A DNA stretch of 15,557 bases, taken from the NCBI GenBank assembly GCA_027058255.1, contig JALUTE010000133.1, positions 1-15,557 of the forward strand, written 5' to 3'. Position numbers and translations under genes: made by a program. The notes beneath the pieces are model-generated. The model had not been told where the DNA came from. It did not search any database and saw only the letters and a program-made list of their open reading frames with translations. Every line of letters begins with the position of its first letter. Positions within the stretch are counted from its first letter, which is position 1. Of the stretch, positions 7,742-15,557 are shown piece by piece. This stretch comes from Methyloligella sp. (GTDB lineage Bacteria > Pseudomonadota > Alphaproteobacteria > Rhizobiales > JALUTE01).

Positions 7742-8263
7742 ATGGACCACGACAGCTATCGGGATGACTATATCCGCGCGATCCTGACCACCTACAAGCG
7801 GTGGGCCTTTGTCGGCGCGAGCGCGAAAACCAGCCGGCCGAGCTATTTCGCCATGAAATATCTCCTCGGCAAGGGCTATGACATCGTGCCGGTCAATCCG
7901 GGCCAGGCCGGCAAGGAGATCCTGGGCCAAACGGTCTTCGGGCAGCTTGGCGACATTCCGGGCGGCGTCGAGGTGGTGGACATCTTCCGCAATTCCGAGG
8001 CAGCCCTCGCCATCACCAGGGAGGCGATCGAGACCGGCGCCAAGGTGGTCTGGATGCAGCTCGGCGTGCGCAATGACGAGGCCGCCCGCCTGGCCGAGGC
8101 GGCGGGGCTGAAGGTGGTCATGAACCGCTGCCCCAAGATCGAATATGGGCGCCTGACGGGCGAGATCGGCTGGGCCGGCGTCAACTCCCGCCGTGTCTCA
8201 TCGAGCCGCCCGACGCTCGCCCGCATGGGCGTCCAGAGCCGCCGCCTCGAGCGCGGGAGGTGA
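7742..8263 (+). CDS. CoA-binding domain protein (YccU type)
   Basis: A 173-residue cytoplasmic Rossmann-fold protein of the CoA-binding family that resembles the first domain of succinyl-CoA synthetase alpha. Visible are the nucleotide-binding segment WAFVGASAKTSRPS (21-34), IVPVNPG (48-54), the WMQLGVRNDEA region (104-114) and the conserved VMNRCPKIE (126-134) with EIGWAGVNSRR near the C-terminus. Family members are common in proteobacteria, but their biological role is poorly defined; several bind CoA and may have a redox-sensitive cysteine, here Cys130. The start at 7742 matches the usual length; an ATG at 7664 would add 26 residues unlike the family. It is separated from YejA-like 2 by 195 bp, which holds a TTGACA at 7648-7653 without a convincing -10 box. 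Confidence 0.88.
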   Translation: MDHDSYRDDYIRAILTTYKRWAFVGASAKTSRPSYFAMKYLLGKGYDIVPVNPGQAGKEILGQTVFGQLGDIPGGVEVVDIFRNSEAALAITREAIETGAKVVWMQLGVRNDEAARLAEAAGLKVVMNRCPKIEYGRLTGEIGWAGVNSRRVSSSRPTLARMGVQSRRLERGR

Positions 8264-8285
8264 AGAGCCGCGAGGGTCGAGGTCG

Positions 8286-8314
8286 TTGGCAAGCTTCGCC
8301 GACGGCTCTATGCT
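8286..8314 (+). promoter_or_regulatory. Promoter of the ParA-like two-gene unit
   Basis: TTGGCA (8286-8291), 17 bp spacer, TATGCT (8309-8314): close to the sigma-70 consensus with optimal spacing. Transcription would begin near 8321, about 35 bases before the ATPase start at 8356. It suggests that the cassette is transcribed independently of the CoA-binding gene. Confidence 0.55.
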
Positions 8315-8355
8315 CGCTTCCTTGGCGATAGTCTTGCGTGACTGGGGGGCGCGGA

Positions 8356-9594
8356 ATGTTCGAGGAACGCTGGAAGCTGATCTGGGAGCTTCTGGCCAAG
8401 ATTGGCATCAAGACGAGCTTGGATCTGGTCGCCTATCCGGCGTCCGTGGCTCTGGTGGCGGCGCTCGGATGGGTCTGGAAATGGCTGAGACGCGCAAAAC
8501 GGGCGGAAGAGCGCGTCAAGCAGATGGAGAGGCGCATCCAGCGCGCCGTACGCGCCGTGCGACAAGACGGGCGCGGACTGTGGCTTGAGATCGCGCGGAG
8601 CCGGCCAGCCGGATATACGGCGGAGTTGCAGAACAAGGATACCCGCATCCTGACAATTGCGAATCTCAAGGGCGGCGTCGGCAAGACGACGCTCGCGGCC
8701 AATCTTGCCGCTTATTTCGCGCGGCCGCAATCCCCGGACGGTAGTGCACATGCCAGCCACGCCCCGGAGAATGTGCTCCTGATCGATCTCGATTATCAGG
8801 GCTCTCTCTCCTCCATGGCGCTCGCCACCGCTGATCGCATCCCAGCTCCCGGGCTTCGCTCAAGGGCCGCCGATCTTATCTCCGGCGAGTGCGTTTCCTC
8901 CGATCTCGATCGCCTTGCGCACGGGGTCAAGGGATTCGATGGTCGGGGAAGCCGCTTCCATGCTGTCGCCGCCTATTACGATCTCGCCGTCGCCGAGAAC
9001 AGGCTGATGGTCGAGTGGCTGATCGACGAACCGAGCGACAGGCCGGAGCGCGACATCCGGTATCATCTCGCTCGGGTGCTCCTCGATCCGACCACGCGTG
9101 GACAATACGACCGGATCATCATCGATGCGCCGCCGCGCCTCACTGCAGGTCATGTTCAGGCGCTTGCAAGTAGCACCCACGTACTCATTCCCACCGTTCT
9201 AGATGTTCTCTCCGGCGAGGCGGTCGGCACGTTTGTGGGCCAGATCCTTGACCATGAGGAGCTTTGGCCCCACCTGCAAATCATGGGTGTTGTCGGAACC
9301 ATGCTCAGTATGGGGGCCGATACCGATGCGTCTCTCATGGATCGCTTGACCGGCGGGGAGCCGGACGGCGTGAAGGCAGTTCTGGAAGCGCTCGAAGAGA
9401 AAAAGGTCAGCAGCGGCCTCGCAGAACCGCCGGCCGCGTTTTTTCCGCGGTCGACCTTTGTTCCCGATCTCGCCGTGTTGGGACGTGCTGCGGGCCAGCG
9501 AATCGCCTATCTTGATCCGGCAAACAACAAGGATACGAGAGCCGTGCGGATGGTGTTCAATCGACTGGGGGACGAGGTCAGGAAGCGCATGTAG
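8356..9594 (+). CDS. Membrane-anchored ParA/MinD-type ATPase
   Basis: A 412-residue P-loop ATPase. Residues 1-22 are cytoplasmic-like and residues 23-43 form one hydrophobic segment (LDLVAYPASVALVAALGWVW). A strongly basic, probably coiled-coil stretch follows (44-70, with RRAKRAEERVKQMERR). The ParA domain begins near residue 96 with ILTIANLKGGVGKTT: the deviant Walker A motif has its signature Lys105 and P-loop Lys110. LLIDLDYQGS (141-150) is the A' motif and RIIIDAPP (253-260) is Walker B, so ATP-dependent dimerisation looks intact. Known ParA and MinD proteins position plasmids, chromosomes or membrane assemblies; most reach membranes through a C-terminal amphipathic helix, so an N-terminal membrane segment is unusual. 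There is no ParB or parS-like neighbour. The start at 8356 was preferred over GTG 8338. A helical partner gene follows after 24 bp. Confidence 0.85.
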   Translation: MFEERWKLIWELLAKIGIKTSLDLVAYPASVALVAALGWVWKWLRRAKRAEERVKQMERRIQRAVRAVRQDGRGLWLEIARSRPAGYTAELQNKDTRILTIANLKGGVGKTTLAANLAAYFARPQSPDGSAHASHAPENVLLIDLDYQGSLSSMALATADRIPAPGLRSRAADLISGECVSSDLDRLAHGVKGFDGRGSRFHAVAAYYDLAVAENRLMVEWLIDEPSDRPERDIRYHLARVLLDPTTRGQYDRIIIDAPPRLTAGHVQALASSTHVLIPTVLDVLSGEAVGTFVGQILDHEELWPHLQIMGVVGTMLSMGADTDASLMDRLTGGEPDGVKAVLEALEEKKVSSGLAEPPAAFFPRSTFVPDLAVLGRAAGQRIAYLDPANNKDTRAVRMVFNRLGDEVRKRM

Positions 9595-9618
9595 TCGGTT
9601 CGAAAGGTTTGGTACGTC

Positions 9619-10317
9619 ATGAAGGTCGGTGATTTTTCGGCAGCGTTGCGGCGCTATGCCCGGATGCTCGACAAAGCGGGCGACGTGCGCATGGTCGGTG
9701 CCGTAAACACACTCATCGCCGCATGGTCGGGCAAGGACCGGACGACCATGAAAAACCTGATCACGAAGTACTTTCCTCGCAAGGGGGACTCAGAAGGAGG
9801 GGGCAGTGGTGCATCCCGCGACGAGGTGGAGATCGCGGAGGTTGTGGCAGCCTTGCGCACGCTGCGGGCCTTCGGTGCGCTCGTTGCCAAGCAGGGGTTC
9901 AACCGCGATCTCGATCTGCTGATCGAATCGCTCGCATCGCATGAGCGGGCGAGCATTGGCGCGCTTGCCGAGGCCATTGGGCAGCGTATCCGCGATCTCG
10001 ACGAGAAGAAGCCCGGCTCAGCTGGGAGCAAGCGCCGGGTCGCGCAGGCTGTCGATCAGGCGTTAGTGGATGACTATGTCGCCCGCCTAGAGGCCAGCTA
10101 CAAGGATGCGAAGCGCTTCGCCTCACTCTTCTCCACGCTCAAGGGCGACCGGCGCGTGCGCAAGGCCGAGATGGTCGCGATTGCGAAAGCTTTTGCCGGG
10201 TCCGTTCGCGCGAGCATCTCTAAGCGTGAGGCGCTCGATCAGATCTGGAAGCAGCACGAGTTCTACGCCACCGCCAAGGCCAAATCCGACTTCTTCGGCG
10301 GGCGCTCGGCAGCGTGA
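9619..10317 (+). CDS. Helical partner protein of unknown function
   Basis: A 232-residue protein I do not recognise. It has no signal peptide, no membrane segment and no cysteine. Two apparently helical parts are joined by a Gly/Ser-rich linker at 56-66 (GDSEGGGSGAS): a small basic N-terminal part (1-55) and a longer part (67-232). The C-terminal third (about 150-215, with STLKGDRRVRKAEMVAIAKAF and then SISKREALDQIWKQH) is charged and reads like a small helical adaptor domain. It begins 24 bp after the ParA-like gene on the same strand, with an AAAGG ribosome site 11 bases before the ATG, so the two are very probably one operon. A ParA regulator in the position of ParB is a natural guess, but no helix-turn-helix or ParB motif is visible. 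Its end is only 10 bp from the convergent radical SAM stop codon. Confidence 0.78.
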   Translation: MKVGDFSAALRRYARMLDKAGDVRMVGAVNTLIAAWSGKDRTTMKNLITKYFPRKGDSEGGGSGASRDEVEIAEVVAALRTLRAFGALVAKQGFNRDLDLLIESLASHERASIGALAEAIGQRIRDLDEKKPGSAGSKRRVAQAVDQALVDDYVARLEASYKDAKRFASLFSTLKGDRRVRKAEMVAIAKAFAGSVRASISKREALDQIWKQHEFYATAKAKSDFFGGRSAA

Positions 10318-10327
10318 GCTGGCTTGC

Positions 10328-11323
10328 TCAGTCGCGCACGGAGCAACTGCCGCCGCCGAGGACGCAGAACTTGGAACAGTGCGGGTGGCAGAGCTTCACC
10401 GCCCCCTTGCGGAACATGCCGCCATCGGCAAGGGCTGCCTGCGCAAGGCTCGCACCCATCTCGAAGGCTTCCTCATAGGCGATCAGCGTGCACGGCACCA
10501 CCGTGGCCGCATCGCTGCCCGCGCGCCGGATCACCATGCGGCTGGCGGCGCACATCATCTCCGAGGGCCGCTTCTCAAGAAGGCCCCAGCACCGCGTCGT
10601 GATCTCCGGAACGTCCGCCGTCTCGTCCATCTCCGGAAAGAGCACCAGCGCCATCGGATTGCTCGGGTCCACCAGCCAGCCGCGCTCCGCGATCAGCCGG
10701 GCATAGCCCGCCCTGAGCTCCGCCTCGCTCTCGCCCCAGCAGGTCCGCCCGGCAATGGCAAAGCTGAAGCCGTTCGCGTTCAGCCAGTCGATCCCCTTGA
10801 GGGTGACATCCCAGCTCCTGGCGCCGCGCTCGGTGTCGTGCAGCGCCTGGGTATAATGATCGAGGCTCACCCGGAGCGTGAGCCGCGCCCCGAACCGCTC
10901 GTTCAGCGCAATGAGCCCCGCCTTGACGCGCGGGCGCTGCATGGGCTGCATGGCATTGGTGAGGACGAGCACCTCGAAGCCCCGCTCCAGCGCGCAGCCG
11001 ACCATTCCCAATATGTCGGGATTCATGAAGGGCTCGCCGCCGGTGAAGCCGATCTCGCGTGTGCCGAGTCCCTCGCGTGCGATCTCGTCCAGGAAACGGC
11101 GCACCTCATCCACCGTCAGATAGGCGAGCCGGTCGTTCCTCGGGCTGCTCTCGATATAGCAATTGACGCAGGTGATGTTGCACAGGGTCCCGGTGTTGAA
11201 CCAGAGCGTCTCCAGCCGCTCCAGCGCCACGTGGGCGCGCGGCTCTCCGCCGGCGGTCCAGTCGGGATGCTCGAACTTGGCCAGTGCGCCCGCGGGCGTC
11301 GGTGATCTTGCCTCGAATGTCAC
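10328..11323 (-). CDS. Radical SAM protein with cysteine-rich C-terminus
   Basis: A 331-residue radical S-adenosylmethionine enzyme. The core cluster motif is CNITCVNC (Cys48, Cys52, Cys55), followed by GFTGGEP at 92-98, which binds SAM, and further barrel strands up to about residue 240. Seven more cysteines lie in the C-terminal third (245, 258, 278, 312, 316, 320, 327), including CHPHCSKFC and GGGSC, which suggests at least one auxiliary iron-sulfur cluster of the SPASM or twitch kind. Such enzymes modify peptides, cofactors or small metabolites; the substrate is not evident and no precursor peptide was found next to it. The start is a GTG with GAGGAAG nine bases upstream. It is convergent with the ParA-like cassette and divergent from the tRNA gene, so it is probably transcribed alone. 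Confidence 0.88.
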   Translation of the reverse strand: MTFEARSPTPAGALAKFEHPDWTAGGEPRAHVALERLETLWFNTGTLCNITCVNCYIESSPRNDRLAYLTVDEVRRFLDEIAREGLGTREIGFTGGEPFMNPDILGMVGCALERGFEVLVLTNAMQPMQRPRVKAGLIALNERFGARLTLRVSLDHYTQALHDTERGARSWDVTLKGIDWLNANGFSFAIAGRTCWGESEAELRAGYARLIAERGWLVDPSNPMALVLFPEMDETADVPEITTRCWGLLEKRPSEMMCAASRMVIRRAGSDAATVVPCTLIAYEEAFEMGASLAQAALADGGMFRKGAVKLCHPHCSKFCVLGGGSCSVRD

Positions 11324-11357
11324 GGAACGTCGCTTCCTCGTTTCGGGTCTTTATCTT

Positions 11358-11408
11358 GATCTTGCATCTCGCCGGATCTGGCGTCTCTCCGGATCTAGCG
11401 TCTCGGGG
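11358..11408. repeat. Three tandem 17-bp repeats
   Basis: Three consecutive units begin with GATCT at 11358, 11375 and 11392: GATCTTGCATCTCGCCG, GATCTGGCGTCTCTCCG and GATCTAGCGTCTCGGGG. The second and third share their first 13 bases apart from one position; the first is more diverged. They lie 35-85 bp upstream of the radical SAM start, in its probable leader. Confidence 0.8.
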
Positions 11409-11493
11409 CTCGTCCGCCCGCCTGGCCCGTCGCAGCGCAATTGCGAGCAGCGGGCTCCCCCTGATGCCCGTTCCGGCCTCGCCATGAGCATCG

Positions 11494-11522
11494 TCTCTAG
11501 CCTCTGGCGGCGCGACTTGCAA
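11494..11522 (-). promoter_or_regulatory. Candidate promoter for the radical SAM gene
   Basis: On the minus strand TTGCAA (11522-11517), 17 bp spacer, TAGAGA (11499-11494). It would give a leader of about 160 bases that includes the 17-bp repeats. The -10 box is only a fair match. Confidence 0.3.
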
Positions 11523-11657
11523 ATGCGCTTGCGCCAGCTCCGCGCGCCGGGCATCGACAGGGCCTAGCACAGCCGTGGCGGGCGCCGGATTCACATCTTG
11601 TTTATTGGCCGGACCGCGATACGGCCGCGCAGCGCACGCCGGCCGCGCCCATCCGGC

Positions 11658-11685
11658 TTGCCTCGGCCAGCGGCCGTGTTATATC
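11658..11685 (+). promoter_or_regulatory. Promoter of tRNA-Gly
   Basis: TTGCCT (11658-11663), 16 bp spacer, TATATC (11680-11685), ending about 32 bases before the tRNA. Position and sequence fit a stable-RNA promoter. Confidence 0.45.
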
Positions 11686-11717
11686 TCAGGCGCGAAGCTG
11701 GCATGTGGCGCCGATCT

Positions 11718-11792
11718 GCGGGTGTAGCTCAGTGGTAGAGCAGTGGCTTCCCAAGCCGCGTGTCGTGGGTTCGATTCCCATCACCCGCTCCA
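11718..11792 (+). tRNA. tRNA-Gly (anticodon CCC)
   Basis: A full cloverleaf can be folded by hand. The acceptor stem GCGGGTG pairs with CACCCGC (11782-11788), the D-arm is GCTC/GAGC, and the anticodon stem GTGGC/GCCGC encloses the loop TTCCCAA, which gives anticodon CCC at 11750-11752 (reads GGG, glycine). The T-arm is GTGGG/CCCAT with loop TTCGATT. The discriminator base is T (U73), as expected for bacterial tRNA-Gly, and CCA is encoded at 11790-11792. A run of five T follows at once (11793-11797) and may help termination. Confidence 0.95.
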
Positions 11793-11936
11793 TTTTTCTT
11801 GCTCGCGTGGCTCATGCGCCTTCGGCGCTGCACTCCGCGGGGGGAGGCGTGCGGCGGGCGCGGCGTGTGCGCATTAACGTCGCGGCCACCAGTTTCGCCG
11901 AGACTTGCACGACGGCTTCAATCAGGACGAGGCTCG

Positions 11937-12968
11937 ATGACCTTCGATATCGCCATAGTCGGCGCCACGGGCAATGTGGGCCGCGAGATGCTGAACATCC
12001 TCGCCGAGCGGGAGTTCCCCGTGGGCGAGGTCCACGCCATCGCCTCGCGCCGGTCCCTCGGCGTCGAGGTGTCCTTCGGTGACCGAACCCTGGTCTGCCA
12101 GGACCTGGAGCAGTTTGACTTCTCCAAGGTGCACATGGCCCTGATGTCGGCCGGCGGCAGCATCTCCAAGGAATGGGCGCCGAAGATCGCGAGCACCGGC
12201 TGCGTGGTGATCGACAACTCCTCCGCCTGGCGCTACGACGCCGATGTGCCGCTGATCGTGCCGGAGGTGAACGCCGACGCCGTCGAGGGCTTTGCGCGCA
12301 AGAACATCATCGCCAATCCGAACTGCTCCACCGCCCAGCTCGTCGTCGCCCTCAAGCCGCTGCACGACGCCGCCACGATCCGGCGCGTGGTGGTGGCCAC
12401 CTATCAGTCGGTGTCGGGGGCCGGCAAGGAGGCCATGGACGAGCTGTGGACCCAGACCAAGGGCATCTTCGTCACCGACGAGCCAAAGCCCGAGAAGTTC
12501 ACCAAGCAGATCGCCTTCAACGTCATTCCCCATATCGACGTCTTCATGGAGGACGGCTCGACCAAGGAGGAGTGGAAGCTCACCGCCGAGACCAAGAAGA
12601 TCCTGGACCCGCGGGTGAAGGTGACGGCAACGGCCGTGCGCGTGCCGGTCTTCGTCGGCCATGCCGAGGCGGTGAACATCGAGTTCGAGAAGCCGATCAC
12701 GGCGGACGAGGCCCGCGAGATCCTGCGCGAGGCCCCGGGCGTGCTCGTCGTCGACAAGCGCGAGGACGGCGGCTATGTGACGCCGGTCGAGTGCGTCGGC
12801 GACTATGCCACCTTCGTCTCGCGCATCCGCGAGGATGCCACGGTCGAGAATGGCCTCAACATCTGGGTGGTCTCCGACAATCTGCGCAAGGGCGCCGCTC
12901 TCAACACGGTTCAGATCGCCGAGACGCTGGTCAATCGCGGCCTCCTGGCGGCGGAAAAGGCGGCCTGA
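11937..12968 (+). CDS. asd: Aspartate-semialdehyde dehydrogenase
   Basis: A 343-residue cytoplasmic enzyme that reduces aspartyl-4-phosphate to aspartate semialdehyde with NADPH, the branch point towards lysine, diaminopimelate, threonine and methionine. The NADP-binding motif GATGNVG lies at 9-15. The catalytic cysteine is Cys130 in NPNCSTAQLV, and substrate and catalytic residues Arg235 and His242 are seen in RVPVFVGHAEAVNIEFEKP. EEWKLTAETKKIL (211-223) is the usual substrate-binding region. The start at 11937 has AGGACGAGG just upstream and begins exactly at the first Rossmann strand (MTFDIAIVGA); upstream in-frame codons run back into the tRNA gene and are not used. The gene is alone between the tRNA and a convergent antitoxin gene. 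Confidence 0.96.
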   Translation: MTFDIAIVGATGNVGREMLNILAEREFPVGEVHAIASRRSLGVEVSFGDRTLVCQDLEQFDFSKVHMALMSAGGSISKEWAPKIASTGCVVIDNSSAWRYDADVPLIVPEVNADAVEGFARKNIIANPNCSTAQLVVALKPLHDAATIRRVVVATYQSVSGAGKEAMDELWTQTKGIFVTDEPKPEKFTKQIAFNVIPHIDVFMEDGSTKEEWKLTAETKKILDPRVKVTATAVRVPVFVGHAEAVNIEFEKPITADEAREILREAPGVLVVDKREDGGYVTPVECVGDYATFVSRIREDATVENGLNIWVVSDNLRKGAALNTVQIAETLVNRGLLAAEKAA

Positions 12969-12996
12969 AGGGGCGCCCTGAAGGGAGCGAGACAAA

Positions 12997-13251
12997 TCAG
13001 CTCGCAGGAGAGTTGCGCCGCCCTTCGTCCCGCAACGCCCGCCATGAGAGGCCGTCGAGCCGGGTCCTCTCGCGCAATCGTCTCAACTCGGCGATGACCT
13101 CGGCCCCATGTTCCGCTTTTTCCGCTCGGGCAGGCACGAGCCGCGCGACGGGTTTGCCGCGGCGCGTGATGACGATCTCATCTCCGCGCGCGACCCGATC
13201 GAGAAGCGTGAACAGACGTATCATCGCCTCCAAAGCTCCCACTTCGGCCAT
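12997..13251 (-). CDS. Phd/YefM-type antitoxin, no adjacent toxin
   Basis: A small 84-residue DNA-binding antitoxin of the Phd/YefM (VapB-like) family. The N-terminal part has the family pattern VGALEAMIRLFTLLDRVARG, DEIVITRRGKPVARLVP; the C-terminal tail RERTRLDGLSWRALRDEGRR is the kind that wraps around a PIN-domain VapC toxin. Such proteins repress their own operon and neutralise the toxin. The toxin gene normally follows directly; here the stop codon is 28 bp from the convergent asd stop and no toxin frame exists, so this is a solitary antitoxin or a remnant. I chose the second ATG (13249-13251) because GGAGG lies nine bases upstream; the ATG at 13255-13257 would be only three bases from it. 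The strand-reversed copy of TTGACA at 13307-13312 is a weak -35 candidate. Confidence 0.85.
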   Translation of the reverse strand: MAEVGALEAMIRLFTLLDRVARGDEIVITRRGKPVARLVPARAEKAEHGAEVIAELRRLRERTRLDGLSWRALRDEGRRNSPAS

Positions 13252-13452
13252 GGCCATGGTCCTCCAATACCAGCCTTCCCAGCACCAAGAGCGCGTCGGC
13301 GCACGCTGTCAAGGCGCCGCCGCCATCACCCGCGCACCCGCGCGAGGGCGCGACAGGCCGCATGCAACCTTGGTATGTGGGCGCAACGCCGTCGCCCTGG
13401 GTTAGGCTGCGCTCATGCATTGCGCTCATTATCAATCGACGACCATCCGCCC

Positions 13453-15060
<1,608 letters not shown>

Positions 15061-15158
15061 CCGGGCGGGCGCCATGCCTGGCGACCGATAGGCGGCAACG
15101 GAAACTTGTGCTATCTGTCTTCCTTTGCCGCCGCCGTGACAAGTGAGAGCCTGGCCCC

Positions 15159-15557
15159 GTGTTCTATCCCGTCCACGACACCAATCCGCTCCGGTCCATC
15201 CGCTTCCAATATGTGACGGTCTCCCTGATCGTCATCAATGTCGTCGTCTTCATCGCCCAGATCGGCGCGGGCGCGCTGGCATCCATGAGCTTCGCCATGG
15301 TGCCGGCCGAGCTTTTCGAGGAAGGCCTGTTCGGCACCGCATCCGTTCCGCAGCGCTTCGATGCCGTTCCCTTTCCTGAGATCTGGACCCTCGTGACCTA
15401 CATGTTCCTGCATGGCAGCGTGCTGCATCTGGCCGGCAACATGCTCTTCCTCTGGGTCTTCGGCGACAATGTCGAGGACGCCATGGGCCATGTCCGCTTC
15501 CTGATCTTCTACCTGCTTTGCGGCGTCTTCGCCGGCCTCACCCATGCCGCGCTCGCG
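15159..15557 (+). CDS. Rhomboid family intramembrane serine protease (partial, cut by window end)
   Basis: The first 133 codons of a gene that continues beyond the window. Translation from the GTG at 15159 gives FYPVHDTNPLRSIRFQYVT, a typical opening of alphaproteobacterial rhomboid-type proteins. A first membrane segment follows (VSLIVINVVVFIAQIG), then a loop with WTLVTYMFLHGSVLHLAGNM, a second segment (MLFLWVFGDNVED) and a third (FLIFYLLCGVFAGLTHAALA). The HLAGN stretch is the conserved HxxxN of the rhomboid oxyanion region. The catalytic Ser (GxSG) and His lie further on and cannot be checked, so an inactive member is possible. A GAGAG site lies nine bases before the GTG. The gap after the MCC beta gene is about 100 bp, with only a short CGCCA/TGGCG hairpin (15070-15083) and no T run. 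Confidence 0.85.
   Translation, partial: MFYPVHDTNPLRSIRFQYVTVSLIVINVVVFIAQIGAGALASMSFAMVPAELFEEGLFGTASVPQRFDAVPFPEIWTLVTYMFLHGSVLHLAGNMLFLWVFGDNVEDAMGHVRFLIFYLLCGVFAGLTHAALA

Larger units (their letters stand above)
11324..11717. other. Intergenic region without a convincing gene
   Basis: About 390 bp between the radical SAM start and the tRNA gene. It holds the 17-bp tandem repeats, the 10-bp palindrome CGCAATTGCG (11436-11445), a leftward promoter candidate (11494-11522) and the tRNA promoter (11658-11685). A 27-codon reading frame at 11484-11567 has no ribosome site and is not called. No RNA gene other than the tRNA was recognised. Confidence 0.6.

Noticed and set aside
5744..7930. Minus-strand reading frame of 728 codons opposite YejA-like 2
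   Set aside because: It mirrors the coding frame of a clear YejA family gene; its composition is typical of an antisense shadow in GC-rich DNA.
9597..9604. GGTTCGAA between the cassette genes as a tRNA-derived attachment site
   Set aside because: Only seven bases match the T-loop of the tRNA-Gly at 11718-11792; too short and in the middle of an operon.
11484..11567. 27-codon frame MSIVSSLWRRDLQMRLRQ... as a possible small peptide or radical SAM substrate
   Set aside because: There is no ribosome site, it is on the opposite strand to the radical SAM gene and overlaps a promoter candidate; basic composition alone is not evidence.

Overview
The window reads as chromosomal DNA of a high-GC alphaproteobacterium, most likely of the Hyphomicrobiales (Rhizobiales) type. 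This rests on strong G/C preference at third codon positions, an alphaproteobacterial-style prephenate dehydratase divergent from a membrane-anchored class I cytochrome c, tandem YejA-type peptide-binding proteins, and the style of the Asd, CoA-binding and rhomboid proteins. The assignment is inference from protein style; no ribosomal or other marker gene is present.

Layout. 1-149: an array of 7-bp repeats with an inverted partner array, enclosing a rho-independent terminator for the leftward genes. 145-1959 (minus): pheA, then an SDR oxidoreductase, probably one transcription unit. 1960-2234: a divergent promoter region in which one palindromic TTGCAA may serve both directions. 2235-2846 (plus): membrane-anchored cytochrome c. 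2929-7546 (plus): three tightly coupled genes for exported proteins, YejA-like protein 1, an unrecognised secreted protein, and YejA-like protein 2. No permease or ATPase gene is next to them. 7742-8263: CoA-binding protein.

8286-10317 (plus) is the part least explained by known housekeeping functions. A good promoter is followed by a two-gene unit: a ParA/MinD-type ATPase with an N-terminal membrane segment, and a soluble, mainly helical, cysteine-free partner of unknown function. By eye this stretch has less uniform third-position G/C than its neighbours, which suggests a transferred cassette. It is my best candidate for an undescribed system, perhaps membrane-tethered positioning, partitioning or defence; its function is not shown by the sequence.

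10328-11323 (minus): a radical SAM enzyme with a cysteine-rich C-terminus, convergent with the cassette. 11324-11717: about 390 bp without a gene, holding three 17-bp tandem repeats and promoter candidates. 11718-11792: tRNA-Gly(CCC) with encoded CCA. 11937-12968: asd. 12997-13251 (minus): a Phd/YefM-type antitoxin with no toxin beside it. 13453-15060: the beta subunit of methylcrotonyl-CoA carboxylase, without its biotin-carrying alpha subunit nearby. 15159 to the window end: the start of a rhomboid-family protease, cut by the window edge.

Metabolic themes are amino acid synthesis (pheA, asd), leucine degradation (MCC beta), peptide uptake or peptide sensing in the periplasm (the YejA-like pair) and electron transfer (cytochrome c). 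These are mostly independent transcription units rather than one pathway.
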